The position numbers were made by a program, and so were the translations under genes. A stretch of DNA of 32,524 nt, taken from assembly GCA_046758085.1 (NCBI GenBank), contig JBHHZP010000027.1, forward strand, positions 1 through 32,524. The letters run 5' to 3'. Position 1 is the stretch's first letter; each line of letters begins with the position of its first letter. Below, one piece after another: positions 1-8,491 of this stretch. Source of the stretch: VRUB01 sp046758085. GTDB lineage: Bacteria > Pseudomonadota > Gammaproteobacteria > Acidiferrobacterales > SPGG2. The notes under the pieces are model-generated. The model made no database searches. It saw nothing but the letters and a program-made list of their open reading frames with translations, and was not told the DNA's origin.

Positions 1-22
1 GGCGCAGGCGCCAATGGCTTTG

Positions 23-48
23 GGAACTTTGGCCGAAACCAAAGTTCC
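23..48. repeat. 10-bp stem hairpin downstream of the sirB1-like gene
   Basis: A perfect 10-bp inverted repeat (GGAACTTTGG at 23-32, CCAAAGTTCC at 39-48) encloses a 6-base loop. It lies past the 3' end of the minus-strand sirB1-like gene. No T-tract follows on either strand, so it is not a classic intrinsic terminator. It may stop or stabilise the 3' end of that transcript. Confidence 0.5.
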
Positions 49-56
49 TCGTCTGG

Positions 57-104
57 CGGGACGAGACCCGGCTAATATTTATCGCCGGTAGGCGACACAA
101 TTGT
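57..104. repeat. Structured intergenic repeat, copy A (three small hairpins)
   Basis: Three consecutive small hairpins are seen. H1 is CGGG-acgaga-CCCG (57-70), H2 is CGCC-GGTA-GGCG (83-94), and H3 is the palindrome ACAATTGT (97-104). The stretch 61-100 matches 11563-11602 at 30 of 40 positions, and all three hairpins recur there. Both copies lie in intergenic space beyond gene 3' ends. This may be an interspersed REP-like element or a structured RNA; the function is unknown. Confidence 0.55.
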
Positions 105-164
105 ACTATCGCCAGTGACGAAAGTGCGATACAGCCGCGCCCGGGAAGCACTGAACCTGTGGGC

Positions 165-1010
165 CTAGTGCAGGGCCGATCCTTTTTGCTGCAGGTCGAT
201 GGCGCGGGTGCGAATGTCCTCGGCGTCCGGGGCTTCCGGTTCAAGCTCGAGATAGCGCCGGTAGTCCTGTAGTGCGGCGTGCAAGCATTCAAGCTGCTCG
301 TAGATGAGCCCTCGGTCTCGCACCTCTTCAGACAGATCAGGCGCAATCAACAGCAGGCGATCGATGACGGAAAGCGCCTTGGAAAAATCTTCCGTCTGAA
401 CATAGCTGTTTTTGAGATTGCGCAACACCCGCGCCAGGATTTCCTTTTTACCGGCGCTGGCAAGCAGCCGGTTAAGCGGTATGTCCGGTTTCTCATGGCC
501 GTAAGCTTGATACAGCCGCTCGTTCAGGTCCTCCTCGGTCAGCGATACGCCGCCGGAGTAGGGGTCCAAGACCACATCACCGCTTTCCGTGGGCAGCTTT
601 ACCAGGAAGTGCCCCGGGAAGGATATGCCCTCCAGAGGCAGCCCGAGGCGCTGGCCTACCTCCATGTACACGATGGATAAAGTGATCGGTATACCCAGTC
701 GCCGATCCAATACCTCGTTCAAAAAGTTGTTCCGAGGATCATAGTAGTCGGCATCATTACCGGAAAATCCCTGCTCTCTGAAGAAGAGATAATTCATCGT
801 GGCGATGATGCTTTCGGGCCCCGCGTCAGGTGAGAGGCGAGCGCGCACGGTCTCTGCAAGCTCATCGAGCCTGTGTAGGTAGGTCGAGACGTCCAGCTCC
901 GGGTATTCATCCTGCGCGATCAACAACGCCGCTTCCGCGAGGTCCATTTTCTCCTCCGGTCTACTGACGATCTCTTTAAGCCGTTGTGTCGGTGAACTCT
1001 TCATGACCAT
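165..1010 (-). CDS. SirB1/YchA family protein (transglutaminase-like core plus TPR-like tail)
   Basis: This 281-residue protein matches the SirB1 family. The central segment, about residues 85-165, carries the family signature around RRLGIPITLSIVY and SFPGHFLVKL, which corresponds to a transglutaminase-like fold. Residues of about 205-270 look like TPR helices (paired helices with YVQTEDFSKALSVIDRLL). The biochemical role of the family is not established; homologues are usually cytoplasmic and often lie near prfA/prmC in Gammaproteobacteria, which are not seen here. The start is the ATG at 1010; a second ATG two codons later is an alternative, and neither has a strong ribosome site. A hairpin-rich region lies just downstream. 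Confidence 0.88.
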   Translation of the reverse strand: MVMKSSPTQRLKEIVSRPEEKMDLAEAALLIAQDEYPELDVSTYLHRLDELAETVRARLSPDAGPESIIATMNYLFFREQGFSGNDADYYDPRNNFLNEVLDRRLGIPITLSIVYMEVGQRLGLPLEGISFPGHFLVKLPTESGDVVLDPYSGGVSLTEEDLNERLYQAYGHEKPDIPLNRLLASAGKKEILARVLRNLKNSYVQTEDFSKALSVIDRLLLIAPDLSEEVRDRGLIYEQLECLHAALQDYRRYLELEPEAPDAEDIRTRAIDLQQKGSALH

Positions 1011-1090
1011 GCTGAATCTAGAAAACCAGTGCCATCAAAATATAATCTAGCACAGCTCGCATGCCCCATCCGGTCCTGTGGATCAGCGCA

Positions 1091-1112
1091 AATGCCCCAG
1101 CCCAGGGGCATT
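1091..1112. terminator. Possible terminator hairpin after the RecB/RNase H-like nuclease gene
   Basis: An 8-bp stem (AATGCCCC at 1091-1098 with GGGGCATT at 1105-1112) encloses a 6-base loop. It lies 20 bases beyond the stop of the minus-strand nuclease gene and before the sirB1-like start. The T-run is short on both strands (TTTT on the plus side), so termination is plausible but not certain. Confidence 0.4.
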
Positions 1113-1132
1113 TTCGCTTGCGCAGTTTTCGA

Positions 1133-2596
1133 CTAAAGCATTTTCTCGGCGTGCGACTGAAAGTAATCCTTCACGGCAATCATGGCACGGCAGTCATCCT
1201 CATTGTAATTGAGAATCCGTTCAAGGATTTCTTCCCGGGCAGGGATCTGCAGATACTCATTATACCAGGCAATGGAATTCGCGCCGCCCGGATCGGGATC
1301 GCGCCAACGGAAGCCGGCGAGCCGGGCTATCTGCTTGATGCCATAGGAGTACGTCGGCCAATCCGAGTACTTTACGACAAGATCGCCATAAAGATCGTAC
1401 TCGTGCTCCATATATTGCTCGAACACTTTCGGGTCCAGCTTGTAACGCTCCATGAGGCGCCGCAATGTCGTGCGTTCCTTCGGGGAGTAAACATAAAACA
1501 CAGCATCGCCGATCTCTGCCAGAAACTGCCAGAATTCTTTGATTGTCCTTTCTTCCTCTTGCGGTGATCGCGCTATGAAGTAGCGAAAACTGTCGGGTCC
1601 ACTGCGCTCGCGCACAATGAACCCGAACAGGTAAGTAAGGTCGCGCGTCGGATCATCCTCGATATCAAAATAGACCTCGCGTTGTGTTTCAGGAAAAGAA
1701 AAGCCGGGACGAATCTGGGGCTCCGCCTGAAGCATCACCTGTGCGCGCCGTTTCATGCGGGCCAGGCTCGTCTCGCCCATTCGCGGAATCTTGTTGGGTT
1801 CGTTCAGGTAATTACCGACCTTCATGGCAGCAATATCGTTAATGGTCTTCAGACCGACTTTTTTGAGGTCAAACTTCGCTCTACCGACAAAGTACAATCC
1901 ACTGGGATCGTTAGTACCCTCCACCCAGCGACGACACCTGGTGAACCAATGGCACTGATGGCACACACTCCCAAGCACCGGCTCTGATGTCTCACGGCCC
2001 ATTACCAGCTGCTCAACGTCGCGCAGCGCCAGCTGGAATTGATCGCTCAATGCCTCCGGTTCGAACTCTTCCAGCTCGTGATCCACGTTGATTATGTGCG
2101 CAGTCGGGGGCAAATGTCCCTGGATGTGTTTCAGGATCTCGCGGTAAAAAAGGATCTGGAACGCGTAATGCGGTTTGAACCGGATTTTCTTGCCGCCGCG
2201 CTGCTCCCACCCCCGTCCGGCCTTGATATCGATCGGTTCGTAGTAGTACTCGCCAAGGTCGGAGCGCCCATCGAGGCGCTTTACCAGTAGATCGGGACGA
2301 CCTGTCCGATCACCCGCCTTGATGGCTCCCTGAAAGATCAACTCCGCGCCTTCTGCCATGAGCACGGAGGTGTGCGCGCAAGCCTCGTCCATGGGCAGAG
2401 GTTGTAGATCGACATAGGGGATTTTCCCCAGCGCGCGCATATACTCACGCTCCGTTTGCAAACCCATCTCCCACAAGAGCTGAACAAAGGCGCTGGCATC
2501 GTTTCGTTCCGCGGGATCGCCATGTGCATCCAGATAAACCCGGTGCGCACATTTCGAATAGTTGTAGAGATCCTGCGCAGTAATTGTCATGTGCAC
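1133..2596 (-). CDS. TM0106-type RecB-like nuclease fused to an RNase H-like (DEDD) domain
   Basis: The 487-residue protein has two nuclease modules. The N-terminal half is Cas4/RecB-like: Cys16 (YNYSKCAHRVYLD) with Cys212, Cys215 and Cys221 (VCHQCHWFTRC) gives the pattern of a Fe-S-cluster PD-(D/E)XK nuclease. The catalytic-looking residues are Asp102 (GRPDLLVK) and PIDIK at about 121-125. The C-terminal half has the RNase H-like motifs YFDIEDD (about 310) and YNEDDC (about 468). Domain order and length fit TM0106-family putative nucleases and similar N-terminal regions of some DNA2-like helicases. The role is presumably DNA or RNA processing and is unproven. No helicase or CRISPR genes are adjacent. 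The start could be Met1 or Met3. Confidence 0.85.
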   Translation of the reverse strand: MHMTITAQDLYNYSKCAHRVYLDAHGDPAERNDASAFVQLLWEMGLQTEREYMRALGKIPYVDLQPLPMDEACAHTSVLMAEGAELIFQGAIKAGDRTGRPDLLVKRLDGRSDLGEYYYEPIDIKAGRGWEQRGGKKIRFKPHYAFQILFYREILKHIQGHLPPTAHIINVDHELEEFEPEALSDQFQLALRDVEQLVMGRETSEPVLGSVCHQCHWFTRCRRWVEGTNDPSGLYFVGRAKFDLKKVGLKTINDIAAMKVGNYLNEPNKIPRMGETSLARMKRRAQVMLQAEPQIRPGFSFPETQREVYFDIEDDPTRDLTYLFGFIVRERSGPDSFRYFIARSPQEEERTIKEFWQFLAEIGDAVFYVYSPKERTTLRRLMERYKLDPKVFEQYMEHEYDLYGDLVVKYSDWPTYSYGIKQIARLAGFRWRDPDPGGANSIAWYNEYLQIPAREEILERILNYNEDDCRAMIAVKDYFQSHAEKML

Positions 2597-2807
2597 CAGT
2601 CGCCTACGCTGCTTGCCAGTTTGAGCTCGAGGGCTGCGCCTTGCTCATCGTCGCCTTGGCCCCGATTACGGCGCATTGTTCCGCAACTGCAGAAACTAAG
2701 GGCTGTAATCATCATCTAATCAAATTTGACAGCCGCATGCACGGCCTGCACGATTCCGCCTGCTAAACGTCAGGCGTCGGGCACAGAATGGGATCCGTTT
2801 GACATCC

Positions 2808-3848
2808 ATGAGACCGACCATCCCAATTGCATGGGCGCGATTGTCCTTGCTGACGTGGACCGTCGCCGGCGTCCACGCCGCGCGCAGCGCGTACCCCGCG
2901 AACCCGACGCTAGTGCGTGACGCCGTTTATGTATCTTCGCAGGGCCTCACCCGATTTCAACGCGGCGCGCTCGAACCACAGTGGCGCGTAGTTTTTGGTA
3001 TCCAGACACTCGAGCCTGTGGTCACGCGCAAGACCGTTCTCGTTGGTACGACGCGTGGGCTGTGCGCGTTGGACCCAACCACGGGCGCCAAGCGCTGGCG
3101 GATTGCGTCCGGCAAGACGCTGTTTCCGCCCGCCGTGTCCGACAGTATGGTCTATGTCGGCGGGCGCGACGGTTCGCTGCGGGCTATCGCGCTTGATACC
3201 GGTTGGACGATCTGGCGCCGGGATTTCAGGGGTTGGATCTACACGCCCGCCATCGTCGATGGCCGATTGGCGGCCGGCGGGAGCGAAGGCATCTTGCGGG
3301 GAATCGATGCCCGCAACGGCGATCAGCTGTGGCAAAAGACACTCGAGCAGGAGGTGGTCTACAGGCCGGTGGCGGTGCCGGGCGGCGGCGTCGTGATCAC
3401 GACCTTCGGCGCCAAGATCGTTATGGTGAACGCAAGCACCGGGGGCACACGCCGGGAAGTGCGGGATATCACGCCGAGCTTCCCGCCCGCCGTTCATGCG
3501 GGGCGGCTCTACTTCGGCACATTTGCGGGCAGCCTGAAAGCCTGATCCCAGGAGGACGGTCATGTCATATGGGCGCAGCAATTGAATGGCAGGCTTCATT
3601 TGATGCCGTATGTAGCCGATGGCGTGGTGCTGGTCGGAAGCGATCAGGGGGAGGTGGCCGCCTACGAGGCCAGGACGGGAAAACGTCTGTGGCACGATAC
3701 TCGGTCCCGCGAGCTGGTCGCCGGTCCCCTCGTCCTGAATGGCCCAGCGATTGGTTTCACCAGTGACACAGAATACTTTTCCTTGCGTGCGGCATTTCTT
3801 TCCGGTTCAACACAAAAAGGCAGCGCAGTAGGAGAGACTCACCAATGA
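2808..3848 (+). pseudogene. Secreted PQQ-type beta-propeller protein, interrupted by an in-frame TGA
   Basis: The reading frame starts at the ATG at 2808 with a signal peptide (hydrophobic core IAWARLSLLTWTVAG, likely cleavage after VHA). It then shows at least six PQQ-propeller repeats of the form A-x-D-x-x-T-G-x-x-x-W, for example ALDPTTGAKRW, GIDARNGDQLW and AYEARTGKRLW. The frame is broken by TGA at 3543-3545 but continues without any shift to 3848 (HVIWAQQLNG, then another full blade). The TGA sits in a repeat where other blades have Leu, Ile or Tyr, so the ancestral codon was probably TGG or TTA. It could be a true nonsense mutation, readthrough or a sequencing error. The stop at 3846-3848 overlaps the ATG of the cytochrome gene (ATGA), implying co-translation. 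Confidence 0.75.
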
Positions 3849-4411
3849 TAAAGCACGCGCTTTTTATGATAGTAGTAATCCTCTATGGCCTTAATACAGC
3901 CAGCGCACAGTATGCGTCCAGCCGGCCCGCCCCGGCGTTCGGCAGCTCGGCCGACGTAAACTATGCAAAAAGCCTGTGGAAGGCCCTTACCAAAGCCAGG
4001 CTGGTTGGCGAGCGTTCCGTCGAGAGCACGCCTTACAAAGGCACGCATCCTCACGGTGCGATCCTGCAATCCCTGGACAGCGTATTGCGGGTGAGCGGTG
4101 ACAAAGGCGAGGTGATTGTTAAAAAGAACTATGGCGGCCCCAATGTAAGCAAGGCCAATGTTGCAGATCACCCGAAAAAATACTTGAAGGCGATCACAGT
4201 GATGTTCCGGCGACCGAGTGGTTACGACTCCGAAAACAAGGATTGGTTCTGGGTCAAGTACGGACCCGATGGCCAGATCCTGAAAAACCCGGCAGGCAAG
4301 TGGTTAGCGGGCCGGGTGGCGAAGGGTGCAAAAAACAAGGGTTGTATTGCCTGTCACAGGTCGGCACCAGGTGGAGACTATGTGTTCAACCACAACCGCT
4401 ATGCCCGTTGA
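3845..4411 (+). CDS. Cytochrome P460-like periplasmic monoheme protein
   Basis: This 188-residue protein has a signal peptide (core ALFMIVVILYGLNT, cleavage near ASA-Q) and one c-type heme site, CIACH at residues 167-171, close to the C-terminus. The late position of the heme motif, the preceding WVKYGPDG...NPAGKW segment and the C-terminal DYVFNH fit the cytochrome P460 / cytochrome c'-beta family. Those are periplasmic proteins that handle NO, hydroxylamine or related small molecules. I cannot identify the cross-linking lysine of true P460 with confidence, so the catalytic role is open. It overlaps the propeller gene by four bases and is probably in the same transcript. Confidence 0.75.
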   Translation: MIKHALFMIVVILYGLNTASAQYASSRPAPAFGSSADVNYAKSLWKALTKARLVGERSVESTPYKGTHPHGAILQSLDSVLRVSGDKGEVIVKKNYGGPNVSKANVADHPKKYLKAITVMFRRPSGYDSENKDWFWVKYGPDGQILKNPAGKWLAGRVAKGAKNKGCIACHRSAPGGDYVFNHNRYAR

Positions 4412-4574
4412 CAGGGGCGCGCATGAAAAATCCTTGACCCGCCTGTTGGCTGCTCGTGGGGCTGTCCGCAAGCCGGTATTCGGGGTCACACCGCGCCTAA
4501 ACCCCGGAACCACTCTGAGGCCGGGTATCTGGCGGCACAGCGAGGGTGCACGGAAAACGGCGAGGGATTAAGCA

Positions 4575-5957
4575 TTGAAACACACTCTCGCAATAATCTT
4601 GGCGCTCGCGTTGTCGGCGTGCGCCGCGACCTCGAATCGCCCGGACCTGAAGCGGCTCTATGCCGTCAGCTCCGCCGATCGTGGCCAAAATCCGGTAATA
4701 CTGATTCACGGCATCCTCGGTTCCAAGCTGCGAACATCGGACGGCGAGGACATATGGCCCGGCCCGTTCTCCAACTTCGTGTTCAACCGCTTGGGGTCGT
4801 TGGCGCTGCAGATCGATCCTGACACGCTTACGCCCCAACGCGGCAACAGCGAAGCCTATGCCTTGTTCGACGGCATTGCAGGAAAGCGCTATTACGTGGA
4901 GATTCGCCGTGCCTTGGAGGAAGCCGGCGGCTACTCCTTCGCCGAGCCGGGCCGTTCCGATCCGTCTAATCGACAACGTTATTATCTGTTCGTTTACGAC
5001 TGGCGCCAGGACCTGGTGCAGACCGCCGCCCAGTTGGACGATCTCGTGGAGCAGATTCGCAGCGACTATGACGATGCGGACCTGAAGGTCGACATCGTGG
5101 CCCACAGCATGGGCGCGATTCTCACCCGTTACTACCTGCGCTACGGCGGCAAGGATGTGCTGGGATCCGATAGCTTCCAACCTGACCAGGCCGGTGCCGC
5201 TAAAATCCGCAAGACGATATTGATCGCCGCGCCAAACATGGGCTCGATCAGGGGCTTACAGGTCTTCATGCTGGGGTACCGATTCGGAGGCGCGGTGCTC
5301 TATCCCGAGATCCTGGCAACCATGCCCAGTGCATACCAGCTGCTTCCGCACCCGGATCGGGACTGGATGATCACCCTCGACGGCAGGCGGCTAAATCGGG
5401 ATCTCTACTCGATCGCAACGTGGCGTGGGTATCGATGGTCCGTGTTCGACCCGGAAGTGAGAAACCGAATCCGGAAACGATTTGCCTCACAGGCGGAGGC
5501 CGATCAATATCTCGCGCTACTGGAACGTTATTTCGAAAAAAACCTGGTACGGGCGAAACGGTTCCACCGGGCACTGTCGCTGCCGCTGCGCCAATCGTCC
5601 GTGCGTTACATCGTGTTCGGCGGCGACTGCACATTGACCCCGGCCCGCTGCCTGGTCGAGCAGGTAAACGGGCGCGCCTACATACGACTCTATCCCAACC
5701 AGATCAAGCATCCGCGGCCCGGCGTGGACTACAGCAAGCTCATGCTGGAACCTGGGGACGGCAACGTCACCAAGCCGTCTTTGCTGGCTCGAAACGTGCT
5801 GGATCCTTCCGTCCCGGGCAGGGAACCCGGTGCCTTCCCGCTGGCCTACTCGGTCTTCTTGTGTGACAGCCATACCGGTCTCACCAAGAACATCACGTTC
5901 CAGGACAATCTGTTGAACATTCTACTGACCCAGGAAACGACGGAAGATCGTATCTAG
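4575..5957 (+). CDS. LCAT-like alpha/beta-hydrolase lipoprotein (acyltransferase or phospholipase)
   Basis: The 460-residue protein begins with a lipoprotein signal (hydrophobic core LAIILALAL, lipobox LSAC with Cys16) and Ala at +2, so an outer-membrane anchor is likely. The mature part has VILIHGILGSKL (oxyanion region) and the nucleophile elbow AHSMG within VDIVAHSMGAILTRYYL. This is typical of the lecithin:cholesterol acyltransferase/phospholipase A1 group of alpha/beta hydrolases. The C-terminal GDGNVTKPSLL is typical of the family's acid/histidine end region. The substrate is unknown, presumably phospholipid or another ester. The start is TTG at 4575, preceded by GAGGGA; it is the only start that gives a complete lipoprotein signal. 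About 160 bases without a recognisable gene separate it from the cytochrome gene. Confidence 0.82.
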   Translation: MKHTLAIILALALSACAATSNRPDLKRLYAVSSADRGQNPVILIHGILGSKLRTSDGEDIWPGPFSNFVFNRLGSLALQIDPDTLTPQRGNSEAYALFDGIAGKRYYVEIRRALEEAGGYSFAEPGRSDPSNRQRYYLFVYDWRQDLVQTAAQLDDLVEQIRSDYDDADLKVDIVAHSMGAILTRYYLRYGGKDVLGSDSFQPDQAGAAKIRKTILIAAPNMGSIRGLQVFMLGYRFGGAVLYPEILATMPSAYQLLPHPDRDWMITLDGRRLNRDLYSIATWRGYRWSVFDPEVRNRIRKRFASQAEADQYLALLERYFEKNLVRAKRFHRALSLPLRQSSVRYIVFGGDCTLTPARCLVEQVNGRAYIRLYPNQIKHPRPGVDYSKLMLEPGDGNVTKPSLLARNVLDPSVPGREPGAFPLAYSVFLCDSHTGLTKNITFQDNLLNILLTQETTEDRI

Positions 5958-5977
5958 CGGTTTACTCAAGAGTTTCC

Positions 5978-6865
5978 TCATCTGACAACTTCAGAAGATC
6001 GTTCGTTTCGAAAAAATTCTTGCAGCAACGCGTTAACCCGCCCGGCGGCCTCATGCTGAGGCCAGTGAGTCTCTTGCTCCAAAAACACTAGGCGACCGTC
6101 GCGGCATAAATCGATGCTCTGCGTCGCCATATCGCGGCCGAGGAACCTGTCCTGGGCGCCCCAAATTATTAGCGTCGGCGCAGCGACGGCTCGCTGCTCG
6201 ATCGCATTGGGTGGGGATCGCATCGCCGCACGATACCAGTTAAGCATCGAGCGCAATGCCGAGGGCTGTGACCATGCCTCGATGTAGTGCTCGAGATCGG
6301 CATCGGTGAAGGCTTCGCGGTGAGCGCTTGCGCGTATTGCGCGGGTGAGGAGACGCCAGTTTCCTCGGCGCAGCGCCCACTCCGGCAGCAGCGGAAGCTG
6401 AAAGAACAAAATATACCAGCTTCTGCGTCGTTGGCGCCAGCTTCGTTCCAGCGTACGTTTCATTACCCAAGGATGTGGCATGTTGAGAATCGCTAATCTG
6501 TCCACATACTGCGGGTAACGCGTCGCTACCCACCAGGCGACCGCACCGCCCCAGTCGTGCCCCACGAGCGAGGCCCTGTCGTGCCCCACCGCGCCGATGA
6601 GACCCACTACGTCGGCCGCAAGCACATCGATGTTGTAAGCCTGTACCTCCCGGGGCTTGCCGCTGAAGTTGTAACCGCGCTGGTCGGGAACGACCACGCG
6701 CGACCCGGCGTCGACGAGGGCTGGAATTTGTTTACGCCATCCGTACCAGAACTCCGGGAAACCATGCAACAGCACCACCAATGGCCCATCCTCCGGGCCT
6801 GCGGATACGACGTGCAAGCGTATGCCATTGGTCTCGATAAACTCGCGCTCGAGCGACAGCATCAT
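5978..6865 (-). CDS. Alpha/beta-hydrolase, epoxide-hydrolase-like
   Basis: This 295-residue enzyme carries the epoxide hydrolase/haloalkane dehalogenase-type pattern. HGFPEFWYGWRKQI (residues 34-47) forms the oxyanion and entry region. The nucleophile elbow GHDWGG gives Asp104 as nucleophile. The WGAQDRFLGRD segment supplies the acid, and the His near THWPQHE completes the triad. A cap domain lies between about 130 and 215. There is no signal peptide, so it is cytoplasmic. The substrate cannot be read from sequence; fluoroacetate dehalogenases share some motifs. It is convergent with the LCAT-like gene 20 bases away and lies downstream of the phosphodiesterase gene on the same strand. The start could be Met1 or Met2. 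Confidence 0.85.
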   Translation of the reverse strand: MMLSLEREFIETNGIRLHVVSAGPEDGPLVVLLHGFPEFWYGWRKQIPALVDAGSRVVVPDQRGYNFSGKPREVQAYNIDVLAADVVGLIGAVGHDRASLVGHDWGGAVAWWVATRYPQYVDRLAILNMPHPWVMKRTLERSWRQRRRSWYILFFQLPLLPEWALRRGNWRLLTRAIRASAHREAFTDADLEHYIEAWSQPSALRSMLNWYRAAMRSPPNAIEQRAVAAPTLIIWGAQDRFLGRDMATQSIDLCRDGRLVFLEQETHWPQHEAAGRVNALLQEFFRNERSSEVVR

Positions 6866-6913
6866 AGATCCGAGGGTGCCGTTACAGCTTGGACAGCGCG
6901 CTGCCGGTGCACT

Positions 6914-8092
6914 TCAGCCCCCGCTATCAACCAAAATGAGAGGCACATACATCTCCTCCTCGCTCACGCCACCGTGTACCCCAATCTGCACAAAGTGTTT
7001 TTCATCGAGCAGCCAGTCCTTGATCACATAGCGGTCCTTCATGACCAGTGCATAATGCCCGATCCGATCAAGCAGGCGAGGATGCGGCTCACCAAGACCA
7101 AAGTAGCCGCGCGCAATCAGATCCTCACTGCTCTTGAGCCAGGCGTAGCGGCTAAGCCGTGCACGAACATAGCGTTCGAACGCATCGTTCTTGTGTGGAT
7201 GTACGTAGCAGAACGCCACCCGTGGCTCACCGCAAAGCGGTAGCACCAGCGTCTCCGCGAGCTGTGGATGCTCTTCCAGCCGAATCAACTCTTGCGGCTG
7301 CGAATCGATAATGCCGTGGTCGGCCGTGACGATTACCGTTGCGCCGCTGTTCCGGACGGCCTTGAGAAAACGTGCAAATTCCGAATCCAGCTGCTCGATA
7401 AGCACTGCCACACGATCACTTCCGATTCCGTTGGTGTGTGCCATCGTGTCAAGCTCAGGCCAGTAGGCATAAACGTAGGTGGGCTCGCCGTTCGTGCGCA
7501 GAATCTCTGTGATGGACTTAAAGCACTCAACGAGTGACTTGTACCCCACGCGCGCGGCCCCGCCACTGAGGGCGAGCGTATAGTCCGAATCAACGATGGG
7601 GCGCGGCAACACGATGTAGCGGCGTCGCTGGATCTTTTCGAACATCGACGGATGATCAAACAAGTGTCGTGCCTGCACCCCTGCTTCACCCAACGATCCC
7701 TTGTTCATTCTCGGCCTGAATGGTAACGGGGTAATTACCGCGCCGAGTTCCTTGAAATAGGTGAACCAACCGGTGAGTGCATGCTGCTGGGGCGCGGTGC
7801 CGGTGAAGAAGGTAGTAATGGCGGATGCCGTAGTCGACGGAAAGACAGACGTGATTCGCGCAACCAGGTGTTGACGTAATGTATTGGCGCGGTGCTGTAA
7901 CAGGCAACGGTAGCCGAGCCCATCGATTACCATGAGCACGATATGTCTCGCCCTTGTGAGTCGGTGCGGGTCTATATACGACAGCGGAGCGTAGCGACAG
8001 CCATCTACCCCGAGTGCCGACTGTATGGCGCTCAGTAGATTGACGATGCTGCCGCGCTCGTAATCGGGCAGATGCATGCGTGGCTTGTCCAT
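6914..8092 (-). CDS. Alkaline-phosphatase-superfamily phosphodiesterase / nucleotide pyrophosphatase-like protein
   Basis: The 392-residue protein has the metal-site motifs of the type I phosphodiesterase/nucleotide pyrophosphatase family. These are LMVIDGLGYRC (first metal Asp), the nucleophile region VFPSTTASAITTFFTG, DTMAHTNG (metal Asp and His) and VTADHGIID (Asp-His pair). No signal peptide is visible, which suggests a cytoplasmic enzyme. It would hydrolyse a phosphodiester or phosphomonoester; the substrate is unknown. The epoxide-hydrolase-like gene follows after 48 bases on the same strand and may be cotranscribed. The start is the ATG at 8092. Confidence 0.85.
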   Translation of the reverse strand: MDKPRMHLPDYERGSIVNLLSAIQSALGVDGCRYAPLSYIDPHRLTRARHIVLMVIDGLGYRCLLQHRANTLRQHLVARITSVFPSTTASAITTFFTGTAPQQHALTGWFTYFKELGAVITPLPFRPRMNKGSLGEAGVQARHLFDHPSMFEKIQRRRYIVLPRPIVDSDYTLALSGGAARVGYKSLVECFKSITEILRTNGEPTYVYAYWPELDTMAHTNGIGSDRVAVLIEQLDSEFARFLKAVRNSGATVIVTADHGIIDSQPQELIRLEEHPQLAETLVLPLCGEPRVAFCYVHPHKNDAFERYVRARLSRYAWLKSSEDLIARGYFGLGEPHPRLLDRIGHYALVMKDRYVIKDWLLDEKHFVQIGVHGGVSEEEMYVPLILVDSGG

Positions 8093-8244
8093 CTCAAAAT
8101 TCGACGCGCACTGCCGGGACCAAATCGCACGCGCTGCCGGTACACTGTGCTCACTGGCCCCACCGCCGTTCCCTGAATCCCGGCGCGACCTCCTCCTAGC
8201 TCGTTAAGATTGAAAGGTCCTTTTGCCAATGGGCTCCGGTGCAG

Positions 8245-8314
8245 ACATGGATGGAGCCTTTGTTTCCGAGCCCCAACACCCGTACCCCCGCGCTTACCGC
8301 GGTCTCGGAGACAA
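8245..8314. repeat. Degenerate copy of the palindromic element seen at 19952-20059
   Basis: Bases 8245-8270 match 19952-19977 at 23 of 26 positions. The opposite arm is reduced to about 13 bases at 8302-8314 (GTCTCGGAGACAA), which pair with the inner left arm with one mismatch. The element lies in the 399-base gap between the divergent phosphodiesterase gene and the ArsR-type regulator. The rest of that gap (8093-8244, 8315-8491) shows no convincing gene; an open frame upstream of the regulator start runs through it without family similarity. Confidence 0.6.
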
Positions 8315-8491
8315 GCATTCGTTCCCCCCTATTATCTACTGGTCTATGCCGCCATCACCGAGCATAAGGCGTCCCGGCACAGTGCTTCCCGGCTGCAACT
8401 ACTTATGCTGGGGGTCGAGCCGGGCCGACCTGAAATCTCGACGGAGTTATGCTATATAGTTTTGCCTGTTGTTGTAATCATTTTCGTGTAT

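Noticed and set aside
3551..3585. AGGAGG followed by ATG just after the premature TGA, as a restart site
   Set aside because: The ATG at 3562 is out of frame with the propeller and meets a stop after seven codons. The AGGAGG is explained by coding of Gln-Glu-Asp in the interrupted frame.
2910..3695. Long minus-strand frame opposite the propeller gene
   Set aside because: It is antisense to clear PQQ repeats, has no family similarity and looks like a GC-rich shadow frame.
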